The notes under the pieces: model-generated
Databases searched by the model: none
What the model was told of the DNA's origin: nothing
What the model saw: the letters and a program-made list of their open reading frames with translations, nothing else
Assembly: GCA_018401565.1 (NCBI GenBank)
Contig: JAGYKS010000028.1
Coordinates: forward strand, 186,001-250,000
Length of the DNA: 64,000 nucleotides
Direction: 5' to 3'
From: Acidimicrobiales bacterium
GTDB taxonomy: Bacteria > Actinomycetota > Acidimicrobiia > Acidimicrobiales > Acidimicrobilacustridaceae
Shown: positions 1 to 8,647 of the stretch, one piece after another
Layout of the letters: the number at the start of each line of letters is the position of its first letter
Numbering within the stretch: position 1 is the stretch's first letter
Made by a program: the position numbers and the translations under genes

Positions 1-702
1 GCCATGGTCGATGACGACGGGACCACCACGGTGGTGGTGGTGGGTGACACCAGTGTGTTTGAGGTCCGTTGGCTGCCATCCACCTTGAGCCTCGAGCTGC
101 AGGACACGTCGCACCGCTATCGCACCGTGACCGGCCAGACCTTCGGGTGGGATGCGGTGGTGGCTGACGGCTCAGCATGGCTGCTCGACAACGGCGAAGG
201 CACCAACAGCTTCGGTCCCTCCTTCGCTGGCAAGACCTCCAGCACCGCCCCCCTGCACCTCATTCGGGTGCCACTTGGTATCGGTGCCACAGCGCCCGTC
301 ATGGCCGAGGTATGCGGACTGCCGGGAGGCATCGTGGCCAATCCGCCCGTGGTCGACACCACACGACAAATGGTCATCGCCTACGACAGCGGCCATGGCG
401 TCATGGCCGGATTTGGCTACACCGACGACGCCACCAAACCTCCCACCCTGGTGTGGCGTCATGACCAGCATCATGCCGGCCACATGATCCTCGACGAATC
501 CGCAGGTGTCGTGATGACCTACGACTACGACCACGACCGAGGCATGGACCAGGCCGTCGGCATCGCCGTTGTCGATGGCCAGGAACTGTGGCGCACCGAC
601 ACCCTGAGCCCACTGCAGTCAGTGATATTCCCGGCCCCAGGATGGAACGACGACGTGTACATCACGTCATTTTCAACGCTTAGCCGTGTGACCCTGCGCT
701 GA
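1..702 (+). CDS. C-terminal part of an unrecognised secreted-type beta-rich protein
   Basis: The reading frame is open from the first base of the window, so the true start lies upstream and only about 233 C-terminal residues are visible. The sequence is rich in short beta-like stretches with repeated 'PVVDTTRQMVIAYDS' and 'VIFPAPGWNDDVYIT' type segments. This resembles PQQ or WD-like propeller blades, but no signature is strong enough to name a family. It ends at a TGA just before an intergenic gap that leads into a convergent lipoprotein gene. No function is proposed. Confidence 0.6.
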   Translation, partial: AMVDDDGTTTVVVVGDTSVFEVRWLPSTLSLELQDTSHRYRTVTGQTFGWDAVVADGSAWLLDNGEGTNSFGPSFAGKTSSTAPLHLIRVPLGIGATAPVMAEVCGLPGGIVANPPVVDTTRQMVIAYDSGHGVMAGFGYTDDATKPPTLVWRHDQHHAGHMILDESAGVVMTYDYDHDRGMDQAVGIAVVDGQELWRTDTLSPLQSVIFPAPGWNDDVYITSFSTLSRVTLR

Positions 703-791
703 TTCCGCTACCCCGACCGCCACGACAATGTGGCCTGCACGTCGACCGTCGCTCAGGCCTGGGCCCGGCACCAGAGCACGCAGCCCCGGGA

Positions 792-1495
792 TCAGTCGTC
801 GTCGTCCTCGTCGTCCTCGTCGTCCTCGTCGTCGTCCTCGTCGTCCTCGTCGGCGTCAACCCGGTCGCCTAAGCCGCCGTTGCCATCGGCGGGTGCCGGG
901 GGCAGGGGCAGAAGGGGGTGCGGGGGTGCAGGGGTGCAGGGGGTGCAACTGCTATGGCCTGAGCGAACGGGACCACCGGGATGGCAGGCGCACCGGCAGC
1001 AGCGGCGATTTCCGACGGTGCCGACCCGGTCACCGGCATTGCAACGACCGGAGGCACCGTGGTGTCGGCGGGATCGGGGAGCGGTGTCATCGTGGTCACC
1101 GTCTGGGCCTTGGGTGCATACTCACACCCCAACTCCAGCACCTCAGCGGGATAACCGGTCAAGGCCCCGGCGCATGCGGCGTCAAGTTCTGACCACTGGC
1201 CATCAACTGACGCCAGGATCAACGACCGGCGATCCGACGAACCTTCATCATCGCCGATCCATGCCCACGCATACCCGTCAACGCAGCCGTAGCGCTCAAC
1301 GGTGGTGGACATGCCCCCCACCGCTCCAGCGATTGCTCCCTCGGTGCAAGCGGCCGATCCGTCAACCGACGCAGGCAACTCGTTGTTGCCCACACCGACC
1401 TGATCACCGTCTGAGGTGCAGGCAACGGCGAACAGACTGGCCCCTGCCATGAGGGCTCCCACCACCAACCAACGACGTGTGCGACCTGCCAACAT
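792..1495 (-). CDS. Lipoprotein with proline-rich linker and polyacidic C-terminal tail (one frameshift)
   Basis: The start at 1495 gives a typical lipoprotein signal: an Arg-rich N-terminus, a hydrophobic stretch and the lipobox 'LFAVAC' followed by TSDG. The mature part (about 120 residues with several Cys) is not a family I recognise. The frame is lost in a run of C/G homopolymers near 880-930. Restoring one base there gives an Ala/Pro-rich linker and then a tail made almost only of Asp and Glu, ending at a TGA at 792-794. The total would be about 234 residues. The polyacidic tail is visible in the DNA as the GTC/CTC-type repeat at 794-850. It may bind cations at the cell surface, which is inference. 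The frameshift is probably a homopolymer sequence error. Confidence 0.6.
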
Positions 1496-1642
1496 GACTT
1501 CACCCCGAATTCGGAAACTGGAACATTTACAGCGTACCCCCAGGCGGGCACCAGTGCCGATTTGGCACCTGCGGACACCAGATCGTTGCCATCGGGCCGC
1601 AACCTCTTTGCCGCCGGGCAACAACAGGGGCGAACCAACTCG

Positions 1643-2595
1643 TCACACCCGGGTCCCACCACCGGCACCGAGGGTCACGAAGTCCACGCCCGAGGCCCGC
1701 AGGTCCGTCACCGCTGCCGCCACGCCAGCAGCGGTGCCCGAGCCCGGCTGGTTCATGTGGGCAATCACGATGCCACCCGCCGGTGCTGCCATCAGTTGAG
1801 CGCGCACCTGATCTGACGATGCGGTGGCCCCAAAGTCGCCATTGGTGGTGAACCCCACTGGCTGTTCACCCAGGGCGACGGCAACCTTTGTGGCCACCTC
1901 GTCGTAGTGGGCAGTCCCTGACCGGAACCAGCGGGGAGGCGACCCAGTGATGGACGTGAGTGCCTCATGGTTTTCCCACACCTCGTCCACCGCTTCGGCA
2001 GCCGACCGAGTGCCGCCGATCCCGTAGGCACTGCGCCCATCCACCGACATCGGGAGGTGCCGTGACCCGTGGTTGGCAAGCTCGAACAGCGGATCGGCGG
2101 CCAGTCGCTCAACGACACGCGGGTTGGCCGTGATCCATCGCAGGTTCAAAAACAGTGTGGCCGGCACACCAGCCCCGGTGAGAACCTCCAGAAGTTCGTC
2201 GTCCACACCGCTGCCCCCGGGACCACCACAGGCATCAAACGTGAGCGCCAGAGTGGGCGCCGATGCCGAGCCCGGGTTGACCAGTCGACCATGGACGCCG
2301 TCGACATCGAGACCCCACTGCTGGGGGATCAGCCCGTCGTAGGTGGCAGCAACCGTTGCCGGGTCCAGCTGCGACGTCGGTCAAAACGGTGGTGGCCGGC
2401 GACACCATCGATGTTGACGTTGAGGTCGGGCCCACCGGGGTCGCGCCACCCGTCGGGGTGGGCTGCTGTCGGGTTGCCGAGTGCATTGGGGTCGGGACGA
2501 CCGGACCCACACGCCATCAACACCGCCGTCGACGCCGCCCCGAGCCCGAGGCCAAGGATCTGTCGTCTGGTCACCTTGCCAATCGCCGCTCCCAT
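1643..2595 (-). CDS. Secreted polysaccharide deacetylase (NodB-type), frameshifted
   Basis: The N-terminus is 'VTRRQILGLGLGAASTAVLMAC', which combines a twin-arginine-like start with a lipobox Cys. The catalytic region follows: 'LALTFDAC' is the NodB motif 1 containing the first Asp, and 'FELANHGSRH' is motif 2 with the metal-binding H(S/T)xxH pattern. A later 'RWFRSG' corresponds to motif 3 and 'IVIAHMN' to the final His motif. The family hydrolyses N- or O-acetyl groups from peptidoglycan, chitin oligomers or other glycans, here presumably outside the cell. Two one-base shifts near 2350-2410 break the linker between signal peptide and catalytic domain, and both flanks are well conserved. 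The gene is transcribed away from pgi, with a 12-bp tandem repeat between them. Confidence 0.8.
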
Positions 2596-2655
2596 CCCCC
2601 GCAGCCTAGGGTTCCTGTCAGCGTCGATGCCCGCACCGCCACCACGTGCCATGCG

Positions 2656-2703
2656 GACATCGCCCATGACATCGCCCATGACATCGCCCATGACATCGCC
2701 TGC
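2656..2703. repeat. 12-bp tandem repeat, four copies
   Basis: Three identical copies of GACATCGCCCAT plus a fourth copy with two changed bases lie head to tail between the divergent deacetylase and pgi genes. The 12-bp period would keep a reading frame, but no credible protein covers it. Confidence 0.9.
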
Positions 2704-2739
2704 GACCCCGCCGTCGAAACACCTCGAGGACCTGAGACC

Positions 2740-4375
2740 ATGGTTCACGCCAAGCCGCTGACCCAACAACCTTCGCTGGCAGGCGCTCCAGGCCCATCAC
2801 GGGACCATTGCCTCAACGCACTTGCGGGAGCTGTTCGCCTCTGACCCCGATCGCGGGCAGCGCATGACTGCCGAGGCCTGTGGCCTGTACCTGGATTACT
2901 CAAAGAACCTCATCACCGATGACACGTTGACCCTTTTGGTCGATCTCGCCCACGACCGCAATCTCAGCCAGCGCATCACGGCGATGTTCGCCGGTGCCCA
3001 CATCAACGTCTCTGAGGATCGTCCGGCATTGCACGTGGCCCTGCGGATGCCAGCGGGCACCCCGCTGATGGTGGACGGGGTTGACGTGGTCGTCGCCGTT
3101 CACGAAGTACTCGATCGCATGGCCGGGTTCGCTGGGCAGATCCGGTCCGGGGCGTGGTTGGGGCATAGCGGCCAGCCGATCCGAAACGTGGTGAACATCG
3201 GCATCGGCGGATCAGATCTCGGCCCGGTGATGGCCCATGAGGCGCTTCGCCACTACAGCCACCCGGACCTGACCATGCGGTTCGTGTCCAACGTGGACGC
3301 CACCGACCTGGTCGAGGCCACCGCCGACCTCGATGCCGCCGAAACCCTGTTCATCGTGGCGTCCAAGACGTTCACCACCACCGAGACCATGACCAACGCG
3401 GCGTCGGCACGAGCATGGCTGGTCGACGCCCTCGGAGACACCGCTGCTGTATCCCGGCATTTCGTGGCCGTGTCCACAGCCACCGAGCGCGTCGCAGCCT
3501 TTGGCATCGACCCGGCCAACATGTTCGGATTTTGGGACTGGGTGGGAGGCAGATACTCGATGGACTCAGCCATCGGACTGTCAACGATGATTGCGGTGGG
3601 GCCCGACCACTTCGCCGATCTTCTGGCGGGGTTTCACGCCATGGACGAGCACTTCCGCACGGCACCACTCCACCACAACCTCCCGGTGCTGATGGGTTTG
3701 CTGGCCGTGTGGTACCGAAACTTCTTCGGCGCCCAGACCATGGGTGTCATGCCCTACGACCATTACCTGTCGCGCTTTCCCGCCTACCTCCAGCAGCTCA
3801 CCATGGAATCCAACGGCAAGCACGTGACCCTGGCCGGCCAGAGGGTGGACCACGACACCGGAGCGGTGTACTGGGGTGAGCCCGGCACGAACGGCCAGCA
3901 CAGCTTCTTCCAGCTCATCCACCAGGGAACCACGCTGATTCCGGTCGACCTGATCGGGTTTGCCCGCTCGCTCAATCCTGTGGGCAGCCACCACGACCTG
4001 CTCACCGCCAACCTGTTCGCCCAGGCCCAGGCACTGGCGTTTGGCCGCACACTCGACGAGGTCATCAACGCCGGGGTCGATCCCGCCATGGCTCCCCACC
4101 GGGTGATGGACGGAAACCGCCCCAGCAACGTGGTGCTGGCCGACGCACTCACGCCGTTTCAACTCGGAACCCTGGTGGCGTTGTACGAGCACAGCGTGTT
4201 CACCCAGGCGGCGATTTGGGACATCGACGCCTTCGACCAGTGGGGCGTCGAACTGGGCAAGGCCCTGGCCGCAACCATTGCCAACGACCTCATGGCCACC
4301 ACCGACCCCGACGCCACCCACGACTCATCCACCAACGCCCTCATTGCCCGGTACCGACGCACGTCACCATCCTGA
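2740..4375 (+). CDS. pgi: Glucose-6-phosphate isomerase
   Basis: Interconverts glucose 6-phosphate and fructose 6-phosphate in the cytoplasm, linking glycolysis and gluconeogenesis. Signatures are clear: '[14 protein letters not shown]' for phosphate binding, '[13 protein letters not shown]', '[12 protein letters not shown]', '[18 protein letters not shown]' with the catalytic Glu and His, and a C-terminal 'VELGKALA' with the conserved Lys. The likely start is the ATG at 2740, preceded by GAGG. It reads MVHAKPLT and then needs one base skipped in a CCC run near 2762 to continue as [12 protein letters not shown]. Without that correction the first usable start is TTG 2822, which would remove a conserved N-terminal stretch. 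The corrected length of about 545 residues matches the family. gnd follows 58 bp downstream on the same strand. Confidence 0.95.
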
Positions 4376-4433
4376 TTGTCCGGCGGTCGGCCCCCTGGGT
4401 GTGCCGCCGCAATCCAGAGCCAGGAGCCACGCC

Positions 4434-5463
4434 ATGACCACAGACCACCCGATGCAACTCGGCATGATCGGCCTCGGCCGCATGGGCGCCAACCTTGTGC
4501 GCCGCCTGATGCGTGACGGCCACCAGTGCGTGGCCTACGACGTCACACCGCAGGCGGTGGCCGCCATTGCCGCCGAGGGGGCAACCGCAGCATCGTCGCT
4601 GTCGGAGCTGGTCGGAGCACTCGATGCTCCGCGAGCGGTGTGGATCATGGTGCCAGCCGGACACGTGGGCGAGACCCTGGACCAGCTGGTGCCGCTGCTC
4701 GACCCCGGCGACATCGTCATCGATGGCGGCAACTCGTACTACCGAGACGATGTGGACCGGGCCGCAGCCCTGGCCTCCGATGGCATCCACTACGTGGACT
4801 GCGGCACCAGTGGCGGCGTTTGGGGCCTCGACCGCGGCTACTGCCTCATGATCGGTGGCGAGGACGCCCCGGTACGTCGTCTCGATCCCATCTGGCGGTC
4901 CATCGCCCCGGGTGCGGGTGACGTCGAGGCCACTGCGGGCCGCACCCGCACCGACGGCACGGCCCCTGACGGCTATTTGCACTGTGGACCCAGCGGCGCC
5001 GGGCACTTCGTGAAGATGGTCCACAACGGTGTGGAGTACGGCATGATGGCGGCCATCGCCGAAGGACTGTCCATCATCCGACATGCCGACGCCGGCCTGC
5101 ACACCGCCGACGTTGACGCCGAGACCACCCCGTTGCGCGACCCGCAGTACTACCAGTACGAATCGACGTTGCCGAAGTGGCCGAGGTGTGGCGACGGGGT
5201 TCGGTGGTCGGCTCATGGCTGGTGGATCTCACCGCTGCGCTCTGGCCCGCTCCCCACAGCTCGATGAGTTCGGTGGCCGGGTGTCGGACTCCGGTGAGGG
5301 CCGCTGGACGGTGACCGCCGCCATCGACGAGGGCGTCCCGGCGGCGGTGATCTCGGCGGCGCTGAACGAACGTTTCGAGTCGCGGGATCTGGGTCAGTTC
5401 ACCGGCAAACTGTTGTCAGCCATGCGCAGTGAATTCGGCGGCCACGCCGAGAAGGAGGCCTGA
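4434..5463 (+). CDS. gnd: 6-phosphogluconate dehydrogenase, short (GntZ-type) form, frameshifted
   Basis: Oxidatively decarboxylates 6-phosphogluconate to ribulose 5-phosphate. The ATG at 4434 follows AGGAG. The Rossmann motif '[16 protein letters not shown]' comes first, then '[12 protein letters not shown]', the substrate-site '[21 protein letters not shown]' and '[21 protein letters not shown]' with the catalytic Lys. The C-terminal part '[18 protein letters not shown]' is in a second frame and '[20 protein letters not shown]' in a third, so two one-base shifts lie between about 5160 and 5260. The total of about 340 residues fits the short family rather than the 470-residue E. coli type. 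It stands next to pgi, so both act on hexose phosphates. The next gene starts 5 bp after its stop. Confidence 0.93.
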
Positions 5464-5468
5464 GCGCC

Positions 5469-5907
5469 ATGAACATACGCACCACCCTGGTCGATACCGG
5501 CATGAAAGCCATGAACATCGCCCATCGGGCCATCATGACGGCGTCGGGCGGTCGTCTGCTGTCCAATCCCATGGGCATGCCCACCGTTGAACTCCACACC
5601 ATCGGCCGCAAGAGCGGCCAACGTCGATCCACCCTGCTCACTGCTCCAGTCCACAACGCCGACCGTGTCGTGCTGGTGGCGTCCAAAGGGCGGCGACGAC
5701 CGCAACCCGCAGTGGTACCTGAATCTTGTGGCCAACCCCGACGTTGAACTCACCATCGCTGGCACCACTCGTGCGATGACGGCCCGCACAGCAACGGCTG
5801 CCGAAAAGCAGGAACTCTGGCCCCAGATCATCTCGACCTACAAGGGCTATGCCGGGTACCAGCGACGCACCGAGCGGGACATCCCGGTCGTCATCTGCGA
5901 AGTCTGA
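5469..5907 (+). CDS. Ddn-like F420-type nitroreductase family protein (frameshifted)
   Basis: The protein has the typical order of this family: an N-terminal helix, 'TVELHTIGRKSGQRRSTLL' for the first strand and cofactor loop, 'VVLVASKGG' and 'NPQWYLNLVANPDVEL', then a C-terminal 'YKGYAGYQRRTERDIPVVI'. Characterised members bind the deazaflavin F420 or other flavins and reduce nitro compounds or quinones. Its substrate here is unknown. One extra A in the AAA at about 5688 breaks the frame between 'SKG' and 'GDDRNPQW'. The corrected length is about 146 residues, normal for the family. It begins 5 bp after gnd, so the two may be co-transcribed. Confidence 0.85.
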
Positions 5908-5986
5908 GCGGCCAGATGTGGCCTGAGGCCTGAGCGGTCTGAGGCGGCACCAAGGGCAGTTCGACGCGGCTCAGGGCGCAGCGGCG

Positions 5987-6759
5987 TCAGCGAGCAGCGT
6001 TTTTGTTGAACGGTTCGATCACGTCGCCCGGGGCGGGCTGGGGTCCGGTGTGCCATGAACCCCGAAGATGGCGCCGCACTCCCCCGGGTGGGTCCTCTGT
6101 GGCCCGGGCCGCAGCGTGCCACAGGTCGCAATGGTGCAGCAGAACGTCCCCGGCATCGCAGTACAGCGCCACCTCACCGGGAACCTTTTCGAAGGCCTCA
6201 GGCATGCCGTCGGTTGACATCTTGTGGCTACCAGGCAGCACCCTCAAAAAGCCGTTGGCCGGGGACGTCCCGTCGATGTGCACGGTGAGGGCGATGGAGG
6301 GAAAGAACGTCGACGTCGGGTAGGCCTGTCTGTCGGTGTGCCAGCCGATGCGGCTGTACCACCGGTGGTCCCGGGACGGGCGTCCTGAAACACCACCCCG
6401 AAATCCCGGCCCCGGCTGGCGTCGAACTCCCATGGCGCCACACCACCGAGGCAACGCTGGAGCACGTCCATCAGCACCTCGTGGTGGAAGATGTCGTGAA
6501 CCTCGGGCGAGAGTCGGCCCACGTCGAGCACGTAGTGCGGGTGGGCGGCACGCTCCCCGCTGGCGACGGCGGTGTACACGTCACCGGCGTGCCTCGCCGG
6601 ATCAAGCTCGCCCCGCATCAACTGCCCCTGCAGTTTGAGCACCGACCGTTCAAGCGCTGCCAACCCGTCGGGATCGAGGAGTCCGCTCACGGTGACATAG
6701 CCATCCCGATCGAAGGCCTTACGAAGCTCTTCCACGTCGGGAACTGTCACGCCATCCAT
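5987..6759 (-). CDS. Phytanoyl-CoA dioxygenase (PhyH) family enzyme, frameshifted
   Basis: A non-heme Fe(II)/2-oxoglutarate oxygenase. The N-terminus 'LRKAFDRDGYVTVSGLLD' is the classic PhyH opening. The iron-binding HxD is in 'IGWHTDRQAYPTS', and the distal His is in 'LLHHCDLWHAAA' with an Arg nearby. A one-base shift at about 6370 separates 'FGVVFQDARPG' from 'HRWYSRIGWHTD'. Both sides are well conserved, so this is a single gene of about 257 residues. The start at 6759 was chosen because the conserved family sequence begins soon after it. The substrate cannot be told from the sequence. The gene is convergent with the Ddn-like gene. Confidence 0.85.
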
Positions 6760-6995
6760 CGCCTCTGATCGTAGTGGCAACACACGAGCAGGCGTCTGGC
6801 CCCCAACCACCCTCCCCGCCGGCCGGGCGCACCTCAACCCGGCTGGGGTCTCGAGATATTGCCTGAGACCGCAATGGTGACGCCCATGTGCCCTCGTTGC
6901 CTGACACCACCCGGAGCCGCCCAACACCTAGGGTTGGCCACGTTCAGGTGGCTCTGCTGCAACGTGCAGCCGGTCAGGTCCCGGGGAGGACATTC

Positions 6996-7427
6996 GTGAA
7001 GCGCATTCTGGTTCTCATGACAGCTCTACTGGCCATCACCGTTGGGGCCACCGCCTGCAGCAGCGACTCCGACGACACAAGCACCACATCGACCACGGCC
7101 AAGATCCTTGCCTTCAGCGATGCGGCCACCCCCATTGCTGTGGTGCCCGGCCAGGAGTTCAGCATCAGCCTCGAGACCATTGCCGGAACCGGGTTCGAAT
7201 GGACCATCACCGGGCAACCCGACGCCGAGTTGGTCACCGTGGTCACTGCGCAAGGCACCGTCAAGGCCAACGATGGTGACAGCGACGCAGTTGGCACCGC
7301 CGGATCCACGGTCTTCGACTTCACGGCAAAGGCCTCCGGAACGACCGAGATCACCTTCACCTCCGCCCGTCCGACGGACCCCGCCGACAGCCCGACGTCG
7401 GAAACATTCACCATCAACGTCTCGTGA
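6996..7427 (+). CDS. Lipoprotein of the chagasin (inhibitor I42) family
   Basis: The GTG at 6996 is preceded by GGGGAGGA with 5 bp spacing. Residues 1-22 form a lipoprotein signal ending in 'VGATAC'. The mature part of about 120 residues carries the three chagasin loops: the NPTTG-like 'AGTGFEW', a middle loop rich in Gly/Asp, and 'TVFDFTAKASGTTEITF' before the final strand. Chagasins inhibit papain-type cysteine proteases by plugging the active-site cleft. In bacteria they are exported and usually have unknown targets. The next lipoprotein gene starts 27 bp downstream and is probably co-transcribed. The gene is intact. Confidence 0.8.
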   Translation: MKRILVLMTALLAITVGATACSSDSDDTSTTSTTAKILAFSDAATPIAVVPGQEFSISLETIAGTGFEWTITGQPDAELVTVVTAQGTVKANDGDSDAVGTAGSTVFDFTAKASGTTEITFTSARPTDPADSPTSETFTINVS

Positions 7428-7454
7428 CCCGCCTCCACCGGCAACAATGTGGTG

Positions 7455-8613
7455 ATGCGCTTCACACGCCGCTCAACGGTCATCGCTGTCGTCATGACAT
7501 CCACACTGCTGCTGGCCGCATGTAGTGCCTCTGACGACGCTGCTGACCCTCCCACCGAGACCACCACCAGCGTTCCCACCGCGGCCGAGTACGCCAGCGC
7601 CTTCAGCGAACGCGGGCCCTACCCCGTGGGGATCACCACCCTGGCACTGGAAACAGGCCCACGTGTGGAGGTCTGGTACCCGGCGGTGCAAGGCACAACG
7701 GGCACCGACAGCTACGACATGCGGGAGTTCACCCCTGACACCATCCAGGCGTTGCTGACCGGCGATGCCGACTCAACGTTCACCATCGAGGCAGGCAGGG
7801 ACGCCGATGCGGCCGAAGGGCCGTTCCCGGTGGTGCTATTCAGCCATGGATCGGCTGGCATCCGACTGCAATCGAGCTTCCTCACCTCCCATCTGGCCTC
7901 CTGGGGGATGGTGGTGGCTTCCCCAGACCACCCGTCGCGGGATCTGAACAGTCGTTTGGGCGGAGGACCTGCCGAACCAACCGACAGCGTCGATGACCTG
8001 CTCGGCACCCTGGCACTGCTGGAGGCCAGAACCTTGACGGGCCGCTCGCCGGCCGCATGGACCTTGACGCTGTGGGCGCTGTGGGTCACTCTGCTGGTGG
8101 TGGAACTGTCCTGACCGCGGCCAACGACCCTGCCATCGATGGCTACGTGTCGATGGCCTCGGGCGTCCCCGGTGGTGACGACGCCCCGACCCTGCCGGCC
8201 AAGCCGTCGTTTTTCCTGGCCGGTTCGCTGGACGCCGTCGTGCCTCCAGAACGGACCCAGGCCGCCTTTGATGTTGCGCCAGCGCCCACGCTGCTGTGGA
8301 TCATCGAGGGTGTGGGCCACAACGGCTTCGACGACTTCTGCACCTTCGGCGATGGCCAGGGCATCATCGGGGTGGCGATCGCCTCGGGTCTCGGCGCCCT
8401 GCTTGAAGAGTCCCAACCCGCCCTCAAGGCTCTCGGCGAAGATGGCTGTGTGCCGCCCGCGGTGCCGGTGGACGATACCTTCCCGATGATCAACCACGCC
8501 GTCACCTCATGGCTGCACCAGCCTGTTCCGGGGTCGACAGCGAGCCGGTGGGTCTGGGTACCGAGGTGGCCGACGCCTACGCGATGCCCGTCGAGATCCA
8601 GGTACGGAACTGA
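7455..8613 (+). CDS. Lipoprotein alpha/beta hydrolase, PAF-acetylhydrolase/dienelactone hydrolase-like (two frameshifts)
   Basis: A lipoprotein signal 'VVMTSTLLLAAC' is followed by a Thr/Ser-rich linker. The hydrolase domain shows 'FPVVLFSHGSAGIR' (oxyanion strand), 'SWGMVVASPDHPSRD', the nucleophile elbow 'GAVGHSAGGGTV' with Ser, and 'VGHNGFDDFC' that should hold the catalytic His. The frame shifts near 8040, just before the nucleophile elbow, and again near 8530, after which 'VDSEPVGLGTEVADAYAMPV' runs to a TGA at 8611-8613. Start choices are GTG 7449, GTG 7452 or ATG 7455, and the ATG is preferred. The enzyme should act as an extracellular esterase. It could also be called a chlorophyllase/PAF-AH-like hydrolase. 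Confidence 0.75.
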
Positions 8614-8647
8614 CCGCCTGTTCGATCCCGCTGTCAACCCTTGTGGG

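Noticed and set aside
730-1452. Plus-strand 240-residue frame with a long Ser run
   Set aside because: It is the complement of the minus-strand lipoprotein and its Asp/Glu tail. The lipobox and natural stop support the minus strand.
3581-4321. Long minus-strand frame opposite pgi
   Set aside because: It is antisense to strongly conserved pgi sequence, with Val/Gly-rich composition typical of complement frames in high-GC DNA.
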